10,000 bases of DNA, from the NCBI RefSeq assembly GCF_020217005.1, contig NZ_JAIWOI010000003.1, positions 1 through 10,000 on the forward strand, written 5' to 3'. The notes below the pieces were generated by a model, which was not told the DNA's origin, ran no database searches, and was given only the letters and a program-made list of their open reading frames with translations. Below, piece by piece: positions 1-6,084 of the stretch; the first letter of the stretch is position 1, and each line of letters opens with the position of its first letter. Origin of the DNA: Rheinheimera sp. (GTDB lineage Bacteria > Pseudomonadota > Gammaproteobacteria > Enterobacterales > Alteromonadaceae). Both the position numbers and the translations under genes were made by a program.

Positions 1-621
1 ACAGTGTTTTACCACGACTATCAGGGCGTACGTTTTATTGTGCTCAATTCCACTGCCGCAGTGGAAGATGAAGCGCAAGCAAAACTACAGGCTGACTGGT
101 TAAAGCAGATACTGTCGAATAACCCAAATCGCTGGACTATTGCTATCTATCATCACCCAATGTTTTCGGTGTCTTTAGGGCGGGATAACCCACGACTGCG
201 TCAGTACTGGCAGCCTTTATTTGACCAGTACAAGGTCGATCTGGTGCTGCAGGGCCATGATCATGTGTATGGCCGCTATCAACCGGATGGTAAAGGCCCT
301 GTCTATATGGTGTCTGTTGCCGGGCCCAAAATGTATCTGGTGTCAAAACAGGCCCGGGCTCAAATGGCTCAGGTCGGTGAAGATACTCAGTTGTTTCAGC
401 AGCTTGATATCAGCGAAAACCAGCTCAAAGTAAAAGCCATGACAGTGACTGGTCGCTTATACGACAGCTTCACCTTAAAGCGTCAGAGCGATGGTTCGAA
501 CCTGTTGCAGCAACAATTTAAAGCCAAAGTGGCCAACTGCAGCAATAAGACCATTGCAGACAATAAATGCTGGCAAGGCACAGAATTCAGCGCTGCAGAG
601 AGCGCCGGGGAGAAAAAATGA
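1..621 (+). CDS. Metallophosphoesterase (calcineurin-like / purple acid phosphatase-like), C-terminal part; 5' end outside window
   Basis: The frame is open from the first base, so the gene starts upstream; the GTG at 4 is not a convincing start and 206 residues are visible. Two late blocks of the metallophosphoesterase fold are present: Ile-Tyr-His-His-Pro at 145-159 (the VxxH-type metal ligand) and Gly-His-Asp-His-Val-Tyr-Gly-Arg at 253-276 (the GHxH block, with the His/Tyr pattern typical of purple acid phosphatase-like enzymes). The earlier metal-binding blocks (DxH, GDxxY, GNH) must lie before the window. The family hydrolyses phosphomonoesters or diesters with a two-metal centre. The C-terminal tail after about 390 looks like a small beta domain and carries two Cys (538-540 and 568-570) that could form a disulfide, which would fit an exported enzyme. 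The TGA stop overlaps the ATG of the downstream phytase gene (ATGA), so the two are probably co-translated for phosphate scavenging. The exact substrate is unknown. Confidence 0.85.
   Translation, partial: TVFYHDYQGVRFIVLNSTAAVEDEAQAKLQADWLKQILSNNPNRWTIAIYHHPMFSVSLGRDNPRLRQYWQPLFDQYKVDLVLQGHDHVYGRYQPDGKGPVYMVSVAGPKMYLVSKQARAQMAQVGEDTQLFQQLDISENQLKVKAMTVTGRLYDSFTLKRQSDGSNLLQQQFKAKVANCSNKTIADNKCWQGTEFSAAESAGEKK
607..612 (+). promoter_or_regulatory. Ribosome binding site of the phytase gene
   Basis: GGGGAG lies five bases before the ATG at 618, inside the last codons of the metallophosphoesterase gene. It fixes the phytase start at 618 rather than at an in-frame ATG at 567. The 618 start also gives a clean lipoprotein signal peptide. 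Confidence 0.75.
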
Positions 622-2507
622 AATACTCTATAATTCCAACTTTAGTTACGGCAGCTTTGCTGCTGTCCTGTCAGGCGCAAAGCCAACACAGCGTTGCAGT
701 TGACCCGGCTGCAGCTGTGTATGCAGAGCTCATTACCACAGTGGGGCAGTTTCAAAGTTCAGCTAACGCCTTAGTCTGGCAAGATGGCAAAGGGGCTGTG
801 ATCCAACAATGGCCTGGTGTATTTCGCCGTTTAAAAGCTTTGCCTCAAACCGATGGCTCCGTGCTATTGGCTGCTATTGAAACGGAAAGCAATCAGCTGC
901 ACTGGTGGCAACTGCAAGGCAAAACAGTACAGCGTTCTGGCAAGCAGTTGGTCAGCCAACTGGTGGTGGACGATTTATGCTGGTATCAAAGTGCACAAAA
1001 CAAACAACTCAGCCTGTTTTTAATAGGCGACAGAGGTTTGGGGGAGCAGTGGTTACTGGCACAGGATGCAAAATTTTTAGCCGCACCTTTGTCTATCCGT
1101 AACTTAAATCTGCCGACTGATGCCACGGCCTGTGCTGTGGATCAGCAAAAGGGCACTTTGTATTTGGCTGAAGGGGCGACGGCGCTTTGGTCTTATAACG
1201 CCGAAGTGGAAGCGGATGAAAGCCGCACGCTGATTGATGTTCAGGCGCCTTTTGGCAAATTAACGGGTGAAGTCAAAGCGCTGGAGTTCACGTCAGATCA
1301 CACGTTACTGGCCCTCCAGGAAGAGCCTGCGCTGCTGCAAAGTTATCAAACTCAAGGTGATGCCTTGGTATGGCAACAGAGTAAAGCTATCACAACACTG
1401 GAGACAGCTGAGCAGTTAGGCCTGTCTGCTGGTCTCTTGTCTGTGGTCAGTGAAGATGGTCAGCATCTGCAATTAAAAGACAAAGCCTATCAAGCGCAAG
1501 CTGCTGTGTTACCTGAGTCAGTCACTTTGCCGATGCAGCAGCTGAGTCCAACCCTGGAGACTGCCGCTGTTAGCTACAGAGGCGACGCCATAGACGACCC
1601 CGCGGTGTGGCAGGATGCGAAAAATTCTGATAACAGCCGTATTTTAGTCACAGACAAAAGAGCTGGTGTGGCCGTTTACTCTATGAAAGGCGAACAGCTA
1701 CAGTTTTTAACTGTGGGGCGGGTAAATAATATCGACCTGCGTTACGGCCTTGAGTATCAGGGGAAAAAACAGGATATAGCTGCAGCAACCTTAAGAGCCG
1801 ATAACTCGGTGCAGCTATTTGCCATAGATGCACAAGGGCAAGTGAAAACAGCCTTGAAGTTTGCCACGCCTTTTACTGACATTTATGGCTTGTGTTTGTA
1901 TCAATCAAAACGCAGCGGCCAGACTTATGTTTTTGCCAATGACAAAGATGGCACAGTGTTGCAGTACCAGATCAGTTCGAATGGCCAGAACTGGAGTGCT
2001 AAAGAAGTACGTCGTTTAAAAGTGCCAAGCCAGCCTGAAGGTTGTGTGGCAGACGATCAAAATGACCTGCTGTTTTTGGGTGAAGAAGATGTAGGGATTT
2101 GGCGTTTTGCGGCTGATGCTAAAGCGGATACCAAAGGCGAACTGGTAATTAAAGCCGATGGCGATGTGCTGGTGGCTGATGTCGAGGGCTTAGCTTTGTT
2201 ACCTGGAAAAGCTGGAAAGCCATCCTATTTATTGGCATCCAGTCAGGGTAACGACAGCTATGTGTTGTTTCAGGCTTCAGCGCCTTACAAAGCAGTTGCC
2301 CGCTTTCGTATTCGTTTAAATGCAGAGCTCGGTATAGATGGCAGCTCAGAGACCGATGGCCTTGAGCTGACCACTTTGTCGCTGGGTAAAGGTTTTGAGC
2401 AAGGAGCGGTGATAGTGCAGGATGGCCGTAACCGAATGCCAGAACAAGGACAGAACCTGAAGCTGGTGCCTTTGCAGCAGATGCTGAACTTAATTCCGTC
2501 AGACTAA
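618..2507 (+). CDS. Beta-propeller phytase (3-phytase family), two-domain lipoprotein
   Basis: The 629-residue product begins with a lipoprotein signal peptide: hydrophobic residues 5-16, then lipobox Leu-Leu-Ser-Cys with Cys18, so it is probably anchored in the outer membrane. The C-terminal half, about 310-629, is a full beta-propeller phytase domain. It shows Asp-Asp-Pro-Ala-Val-Trp (326-331), the Thr-Asp-Lys-Arg-Ala-Gly-Val segment, Pro-Glu-Gly-Cys (473-476), Gly-Glu-Glu-Asp-Val-Gly-Ile-Trp (488-495), Asp-Val-Glu-Gly (521-524), Ser-Gln-Gly-Asn (542-545) and a C-terminal Gln-Asp-Gly-Arg-Asn. These acidic residues are where the family binds calcium and phytate (established knowledge). Residues about 30-300 form a second, diverged propeller-like copy lacking several of these acids. 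The enzyme should remove phosphate from myo-inositol hexakisphosphate outside the inner membrane. The gene overlaps the upstream metallophosphoesterase by four bases and ends at a strong terminator. Single-domain members are about 380 residues, so this one is long because of the N-terminal copy. Confidence 0.93.
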   Translation: MKYSIIPTLVTAALLLSCQAQSQHSVAVDPAAAVYAELITTVGQFQSSANALVWQDGKGAVIQQWPGVFRRLKALPQTDGSVLLAAIETESNQLHWWQLQGKTVQRSGKQLVSQLVVDDLCWYQSAQNKQLSLFLIGDRGLGEQWLLAQDAKFLAAPLSIRNLNLPTDATACAVDQQKGTLYLAEGATALWSYNAEVEADESRTLIDVQAPFGKLTGEVKALEFTSDHTLLALQEEPALLQSYQTQGDALVWQQSKAITTLETAEQLGLSAGLLSVVSEDGQHLQLKDKAYQAQAAVLPESVTLPMQQLSPTLETAAVSYRGDAIDDPAVWQDAKNSDNSRILVTDKRAGVAVYSMKGEQLQFLTVGRVNNIDLRYGLEYQGKKQDIAAATLRADNSVQLFAIDAQGQVKTALKFATPFTDIYGLCLYQSKRSGQTYVFANDKDGTVLQYQISSNGQNWSAKEVRRLKVPSQPEGCVADDQNDLLFLGEEDVGIWRFAADAKADTKGELVIKADGDVLVADVEGLALLPGKAGKPSYLLASSQGNDSYVLFQASAPYKAVARFRIRLNAELGIDGSSETDGLELTTLSLGKGFEQGAVIVQDGRNRMPEQGQNLKLVPLQQMLNLIPSD

Positions 2508-2526
2508 ATTTTTGCCAAGCGCAGAA

Positions 2527-2561
2527 AAAAGGCCGGTGCTAAAATGAAGCACCGGCCTTTT
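2527..2561. terminator. Bidirectional rho-independent terminator
   Basis: A perfect 10-bp GC-rich stem, GGCCGGTGCT at 2531-2540 with AGCACCGGCC at 2548-2557, encloses a 7-base loop. It is preceded by six A and followed by four T, so it reads as a terminator on both strands. It lies between the convergent phytase gene and the small lipoprotein gene and can serve both. Confidence 0.93.
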
Positions 2562-2603
2562 CACACGTCCTGCCAAATTAAAATAAACACAAACAGATCA
2601 AAA

Positions 2604-2786
2604 TTAACATTTACCCTTTTTCGCTTGCCCTGGTGGGCAATGTTTGCCGTGTCCCTGACCCTCGACTATTACGCCAGGCACTATCACTTTAGGCGGTTCA
2701 ACTGTGACGCTGGGGCCTCTGACCGCACAAGCTGTTAAAGCTGACATCGAGCTAACAACAATAGCCACAACCAGATAGTTTCGCAT
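2604..2786 (-). CDS. Small lipoprotein with Cys-Pro-Pro-Gly-Gln-Ala-Lys-Lys tail
   Basis: The 60-residue product has a lipoprotein signal peptide with lipobox Leu-Thr-Ala-Cys (Cys20). The predicted mature protein is only 41 residues: a Val/Pro-rich segment starting CAVRGPSVTVEPP, a short Gly/His stretch, and a C-terminal CPPGQAKKGKC with Cys50 and Cys60. The PPGxAKK type of motif recurs in small exported proteobacterial proteins, but I know of no firm function. The start is supported by AAGGT six bases upstream (2793-2797). Residues 20-42 align without gaps to the neighbouring lipoprotein (about 16 of 23 identical), so the two are tandem paralogs. The gene sits 79 bases after that paralog and ends just before the shared terminator, so it is probably the last gene of the SIMPL operon. 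Confidence 0.8.
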   Translation of the reverse strand: MRNYLVVAIVVSSMSALTACAVRGPSVTVEPPKVIVPGVIVEGQGHGKHCPPGQAKKGKC

Positions 2787-2865
2787 TAGTTTACCTTTTT
2801 TCAGATCTAATTCGTTCAGCTTAGAATGACTTTGCCATATTGTACAACCGGGCTTTCACGTTGGA

Positions 2866-3090
2866 TCAGTGATGATAATGTCGGTTATGTTTTTTGTGGC
2901 TTTTATGGTAGTGCCTGTCCTGATAATAATGGCGTTCTTCCACGACCACGATCGCAGGTCTGGGTTCAACTATCACAGCCGGGCCATAATAAACCGGAGG
3001 TTCAACCCACACCGTAGGGCCACGCACTGCACAACCTGTCAAAGTCAGCAGCGCGGCGATAGTTGTGGTCATCAACAATGCTTTTTTCAT
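2866..3090 (-). CDS. Small lipoprotein with histidine-rich C-terminus
   Basis: The 74-residue product has a Lys-Lys n-region, a hydrophobic core and lipobox Leu-Thr-Gly-Cys at Cys20. The mature protein starts CAVRGPTVWVEPP, followed by a Val/Pro/Tyr-rich segment and a basic tail with eight His in the last 22 residues (about 53-74), suggestive of metal or polyanion binding (inference). Two ATGs are adjacent, at 3091-3093 and 3088-3090. GGAG at 3097-3100 is only three bases from the first but six from the second, so the second is preferred. That choice also places the lipidated Cys at residue 20, exactly as in the paralog downstream. The gene begins 15 bases after the SIMPL-domain gene, so the two are very likely co-transcribed. 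The function is unknown. Confidence 0.8.
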   Translation of the reverse strand: MKKALLMTTTIAALLTLTGCAVRGPTVWVEPPVYYGPAVIVEPRPAIVVVEERHYYQDRHYHKSHKKHNRHYHH

Positions 3091-3096
3091 CATAAG

Positions 3097-3100
3097 CTCC
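3097..3100 (-). promoter_or_regulatory. Ribosome binding site deciding between two adjacent ATGs
   Basis: GGAG on the minus strand is six bases from the ATG at 3088-3090 and only three from the ATG at 3091-3093. The spacing favours the inner ATG for the His-rich lipoprotein. Confidence 0.55.
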
Positions 3101-3105
3101 GTCTG

Positions 3106-3813
3106 TTAATCTGACAGGTAGTAGTCGACTGTCGCTACCACTCTGACTTTTTTGATATAAGGGGTATTGCTGTCACGGTCAGTAATGCTGAACTGACCCT
3201 GACTTGCTGTCTTAATTTTTCCCAGTTTACTGTCAGAATCTGCGGCAAATTTGGCTGCTACTTCACGGGCATTTTGAGTCGCTTCTGCAATCATGTCGGG
3301 TTTCAGTTCATTTAAACCGCTGAAAATAAACTCTGGTTTACTGTCGTAATCCTGGCCAGCTATGGCAATACCGGTTTTACTCAGCTCCAGTAACTTGGCC
3401 ATGGCCTGATGCACTAAATCTACGTTGCTGCTGTAGACTGTGACGGTAGAGCTGGCTGTGTAACGCATCTGATTGGCGTTAGGGTCGTAGTAGCCAGCCT
3501 GACGATCGACAATCTGTGGCAGAGCCACGGTAATTTCTTTTTGACTAAAGCCCTGCAACTTTAAAAACGCCTGAATTTGCTCGTTTTTACGCTCGACGTT
3601 TGCCACCAGAGTGGTCAGATTATTGTCGACGTCGTTAAATTTGATTGGCCAGATCACAGTGTCTGCAGCCACATCACGCTCGGACAGGCCTTTCACCTGA
3701 ACTACACGTTCCATAGACCTGAATTCAATCAGGCCTTTAGCTAAGATGGCGCTACCTGCGACCAGACCTGCGGCTAGTATTGCGGCAGCAACCCATGAAC
3801 GGGACTGTTGCAT
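3106..3813 (-). CDS. SIMPL domain-containing protein (DUF541), membrane-anchored
   Basis: The 235-residue product has an N-terminal hydrophobic segment (about 7-26) with a basic start, acting as a signal anchor or uncleaved signal peptide that places the rest in the periplasm. From about residue 36 it matches the SIMPL/DUF541 family: Val-Val-Gln-Val-Lys-Gly-Leu-Ser-Glu-Arg near the start, a central Ser-Ser-Thr-Val-Thr-Val-Tyr strand, the Gly-Leu-Asn-Glu-Leu-Lys-Pro segment, then an Ala-rich helix with Ala-Arg-Glu-Val-Ala-Ala and a final beta strand ending Val-Asp-Tyr-Tyr-Leu-Ser-Asp. The family is widespread in periplasm and outer membrane. A few members have been linked to oxidative-stress defence, but no biochemical activity is generally assigned. 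The start is supported by a full AAGGAG at 3819-3824, five bases upstream. It is the first gene of a probable three-gene operon with the two small lipoproteins. Confidence 0.9.
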   Translation of the reverse strand: MQQSRSWVAAAILAAGLVAGSAILAKGLIEFRSMERVVQVKGLSERDVAADTVIWPIKFNDVDNNLTTLVANVERKNEQIQAFLKLQGFSQKEITVALPQIVDRQAGYYDPNANQMRYTASSTVTVYSSNVDLVHQAMAKLLELSKTGIAIAGQDYDSKPEFIFSGLNELKPDMIAEATQNAREVAAKFAADSDSKLGKIKTASQGQFSITDRDSNTPYIKKVRVVATVDYYLSD

Positions 3814-3818
3814 AAAAA

Positions 3819-3824
3819 CTCCTT
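3819..3824 (-). promoter_or_regulatory. Ribosome binding site of the SIMPL-domain gene
   Basis: A perfect AAGGAG on the minus strand lies five bases before the ATG at 3811-3813. It supports this start and strong translation of the first gene of the operon. Confidence 0.75.
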
Positions 3825-3851
3825 AGATTTAATTAAGTTCAGTGTATGCAG

Positions 3852-3869
3852 ATCAGCTGAATGGCTGAT
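3852..3869. repeat. Short inverted repeat in the divergent spacer
   Basis: ATCAGC at 3852-3857 and GCTGAT at 3864-3869 are separated by six bases. The repeat lies in the 158-base region (3814-3971) between the divergent SIMPL and dienelactone hydrolase genes, 39-56 bases before the SIMPL start codon. This is where an operator could sit, but a six-base arm is also common by chance. I see no convincing sigma-70 promoter boxes for either gene in the spacer. Confidence 0.25.
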
Positions 3870-3971
3870 TAATGCTTTGAGTTCTTTGGGATTGGCAACA
3901 AAACAAACTGGTGCCTTTGCATCTGGCCCTTTATGATGGATGCCCAGACTTCTATTTAAGACGATTTTTTT

Positions 3972-4715
3972 ATGCAAATTGAACAGAGTAAAGTCAGCTT
4001 AATGACGCCAACAGGGCCTATGTTGGTGTATCAATATCAGCCGCTGGCCGCAGCCACTGCGGGAAAAACTTATCCGGCTATATTGTTTTATTCAGAAATT
4101 TTCCAGCAAACAGCACCTATAGCCCGTAGTGCCGCCATTCTGGCCAGCCATGGTTTTGTGGTGCTGGTGCCTGAGATCTTCCATGAGCTGAATCCATTAG
4201 GCACAGTGCTGGCTTATGATGATGCCGGCAAAGACAAAGGCAATCAGGACAAATGGACTAAACCGCTGGAAAGTTACGACGCGGATAATCAGGCGATGTT
4301 GGATTATCTAAAGACCTTGCATTATGTCCGGCCTGAAGTGGGGGCTATGGGGGTTTGTATTGGTGGCCATCTGGCATTTCGTGCTGCATTGAATCCGGCG
4401 ATTAAAGCGGCCTATTGTCTTTACGCAACGGACTTGCACAGCGACACTTTACCTTGTGGCGAAGGCCAGCAGACTTTAAGCCGTGCCGCTGATATTCAGG
4501 GCGAACTGGTGATGGTCTGGGGAAAACAGGACCCACATGTATCTGAGGAAGGACGGCAGAAAGTGTATCAACAACTGACGGCAGCCAAAGTACGTTTTAG
4601 CTGGTATGAATACAATGCTCAACATGCCTTTATGCGGGACGAAGGGGATCGTTACGATGCTGCATTAGCACTGCAAAATTACCAGCAGGCGGTTGCTTTG
4701 TTCCGTCAGATGTAG
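3972..4715 (+). CDS. Dienelactone hydrolase family protein (alpha/beta hydrolase)
   Basis: The 247-residue product is the usual length for the family and spans the whole alpha/beta-hydrolase fold. The catalytic triad is visible: Cys129 in the nucleophile elbow Gly-Val-Cys-Ile-Gly-Gly-His (127-133), Asp187 in Gly-Lys-Gln-Asp-Pro-His, and His218 in Gln-His-Ala-Phe-Met-Arg-Asp. Glu42 in Ser-Glu-Ile-Phe matches the conserved early Glu that modulates the Cys in dienelactone hydrolases. A cysteine nucleophile separates it from ordinary serine esterases. True dienelactone hydrolases act in chlorocatechol breakdown, but no such genes are nearby, so the substrate is open and a general cytoplasmic ester or lactone hydrolase is more likely. 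There is no signal peptide. An in-frame TAA at 3957-3959 leaves this ATG as the only sensible start, although the Shine-Dalgarno match is poor and a T-rich run comes directly before it. Confidence 0.9.
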   Translation: MQIEQSKVSLMTPTGPMLVYQYQPLAAATAGKTYPAILFYSEIFQQTAPIARSAAILASHGFVVLVPEIFHELNPLGTVLAYDDAGKDKGNQDKWTKPLESYDADNQAMLDYLKTLHYVRPEVGAMGVCIGGHLAFRAALNPAIKAAYCLYATDLHSDTLPCGEGQQTLSRAADIQGELVMVWGKQDPHVSEEGRQKVYQQLTAAKVRFSWYEYNAQHAFMRDEGDRYDAALALQNYQQAVALFRQM

Positions 4716-4727
4716 CTGTTTCACTGG

Positions 4728-4773
4728 CTTTGCTGACGGGTTAGGCCGTAAAATGGCGGCCTTACTAGCAAAG
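4728..4773 (+). other. Two-tier stem-loop between the hydrolase gene and rlmC
   Basis: An inner 6-bp stem, AGGCCG at 4743-4748 with CGGCCT at 4757-4762, is nested within an outer 7-bp stem, CTTTGCT at 4728-4734 with AGCAAAG at 4767-4773, with an 8/4 internal loop. No T tract follows, so it is not a canonical terminator. It may be a weak terminator of the hydrolase transcript or a structure in the rlmC leader, ending 23 bases before the rlmC start. The pairing is seen; the function is inference. Confidence 0.4.
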
Positions 4774-4796
4774 TATTTGAGTGCAGTTGGCAGACG

Positions 4797-5939
4797 ATGA
4801 ATTGTGTTGAATTTTTAGCCGGACGTTGTAATTCCTGTAGCCAACTGTCCGTGCCTTATTCAGATCAACTGGCGAAGAAACAGCAACAACTGGCTGATTT
4901 AATGGCGCCTTTTACAGAAGCGCAGTTATTGCCTGCAGTCGCAAGCCGTGAAGAGGGCTTTCGCACTAAAGCCAAAATGGTGGTGTCCGGCACCAAAGAA
5001 CAGCCGGTGTTGGGCATACTGAATGGCCAGACCCCTGTCGATTTATCGGCTTGCCCTTTGTATCCAGACGCTTTTGCATCTGCTTTTGCTCTGATCAAAA
5101 GTTTTATTCAACGTGCGACCTTAACTCCTTATCAGCTCGAACAAAAGCAAGGTGAGCTAAAGCTTATTTTACTCAGTCAAAGTCAGCATTCAGGTCGTTT
5201 TATGTTGCGCTTTGTGCTGCGTTCGAAGAATTGTCTGGCCTCTGTACAAAAACATTTGCCCTGGTTACATCAGCAATGGCCAGAGTTAGAGGTTTGTTCT
5301 GTGAATATTCAGCCTGTGCATATGGCCATACTGGAAGGGCCGGAAGAAATTGTGCTGACACCACAAGAGGTTTTAAGGGAGGAATTTAATGGTATCCCGT
5401 TGTATTTAACTCCCCAGAGTTTTTTCCAGACCAATGCCTCTGTGGCAGCTGCTTTGTACGCTACAGCCAAAGAATGGGCTGAAGCTTTGCCTGTAGTGAA
5501 AATTTGGGATTTGTTCTGTGGTGTAGGAGGTTTTGGTTTACATCTGGCGGGCGCTGCACCACAACGCATGCTGACCGGTATTGAAATAGCGCCAAAGGCT
5601 ATAGCCAGTGCAACCCGATCAGCCACTGAACTTGGACTGCAACAGGTCGATTTCAGAGCCTTAGATGCGGCTTCTTTTGCTTTGGCTCAGTTTGATGCAC
5701 CTGATCTGCTGCTAGTGAATCCACCCAGAAGGGGCCTGGGTGCAGAGTTATGTCAGTCAATACTGGCGCTGCAACCTGGCTGGTTAATTTACTCCAGTTG
5801 TAACCCGGCCACTCTGGCTTCCGATTTAACCCTGCTGAGTGGGGATTACCAGCTGCTCAAAGTGCAGCTGTTTGATATGTTTCCTCATACTCAACATGCT
5901 GAAGTCCTTACTTTACTGAAAAGAAGTGGAAAGGGTTAA
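4797..5939 (+). CDS. rlmC: 23S rRNA (uracil(747)-C(5))-methyltransferase RlmC
   Basis: The 380-residue product is nearly the same length as the E. coli enzyme and is recognisable along its whole length. It uses S-adenosylmethionine to make 5-methyluridine at position 747 of 23S rRNA. Cys3, Cys11, Cys14 and Cys86 match the ligands of the family's [4Fe-4S] cluster. The SAM site is Asp-Leu-Phe-Cys-Gly-Val-Gly-Gly-Phe-Gly (238-247), followed by Gly-Ile-Glu-Ile-Ala-Pro (261-266). The target-site block Asn-Pro-Pro-Arg-Arg-Gly is at 308-313, the catalytic nucleophile Cys335 lies in Ser-Ser-Cys-Asn, and the presumed general base Glu369 is in the C-terminal His-Ala-Glu-Val-Leu-Thr. The start is fixed by Cys3 belonging to the cluster. 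There is no good Shine-Dalgarno sequence, and a two-tier stem-loop lies just upstream. RumA/RlmD is the nearest relative, but the short N-terminus without a TRAM domain fits RlmC. Confidence 0.97.
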   Translation: MNCVEFLAGRCNSCSQLSVPYSDQLAKKQQQLADLMAPFTEAQLLPAVASREEGFRTKAKMVVSGTKEQPVLGILNGQTPVDLSACPLYPDAFASAFALIKSFIQRATLTPYQLEQKQGELKLILLSQSQHSGRFMLRFVLRSKNCLASVQKHLPWLHQQWPELEVCSVNIQPVHMAILEGPEEIVLTPQEVLREEFNGIPLYLTPQSFFQTNASVAAALYATAKEWAEALPVVKIWDLFCGVGGFGLHLAGAAPQRMLTGIEIAPKAIASATRSATELGLQQVDFRALDAASFALAQFDAPDLLLVNPPRRGLGAELCQSILALQPGWLIYSSCNPATLASDLTLLSGDYQLLKVQLFDMFPHTQHAEVLTLLKRSGKG

Positions 5940-6068
5940 GTTATTCTGCAAGTTATATTTTTTCATTTGTCCTGTGCAATTTGGCTATCTACTGCTAAGT
6001 TTTTTATCAGTATTTTCATTTCCCTGATTTAGACCTTCCTCTGAGTTGTAGATTTGTTTTGAACCACT

Positions 6069-6074
6069 AAGGAG
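6069..6074 (+). promoter_or_regulatory. Ribosome binding site of the chemoreceptor gene
   Basis: A perfect AAGGAG lies ten bases before the ATG at 6085. An in-frame GTG at 6076 is only one base away and cannot be served by it, so the start is 6085. Confidence 0.7.
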
Positions 6075-6084
6075 AGTGTTATCA

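Noticed and set aside
567..617. Upstream in-frame ATG at 567 as start of the phytase gene
   Set aside because: It would add 17 charged residues before the signal peptide and overlap the upstream gene by 55 bases. The ATG at 618 has a ribosome site and gives a proper lipobox at Cys18.
2544..2738. Plus-strand open frame opposite the small CPPGQAKK lipoprotein gene
   Set aside because: It starts inside the terminator loop and is antisense to a gene with a clear lipobox and a paralog.
2787..2865. Possible separate promoter for the second small lipoprotein (TTGTAC on the minus strand)
   Set aside because: No convincing -10 box follows at the right spacing, so co-transcription with the upstream gene is the simpler reading.
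2869..3114. Plus-strand open frame opposite the His-rich lipoprotein gene
   Set aside because: Its Met/His/Phe-rich translation is the complement of the His-rich tail. The minus-strand frame has the signal peptide, ribosome site and paralog.
3774..3977. Minus-strand open frame of 67 codons across the divergent spacer
   Set aside because: It overlaps the starts of both flanking genes, has no good ribosome site, and its translation matches no family I recognise. The spacer is better read as a promoter region.
5309..5626. Minus-strand open frame of 105 codons inside rlmC
   Set aside because: It is antisense to conserved RlmC motifs, with no independent start signals.
5940..6084. Possible promoter TTGTCC with 17-base spacing to TACTGC before the chemoreceptor gene
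   Set aside because: Both hexamers match poorly and the region is AT-rich, so a match this weak is expected by chance. No sigma-28 consensus was seen either.
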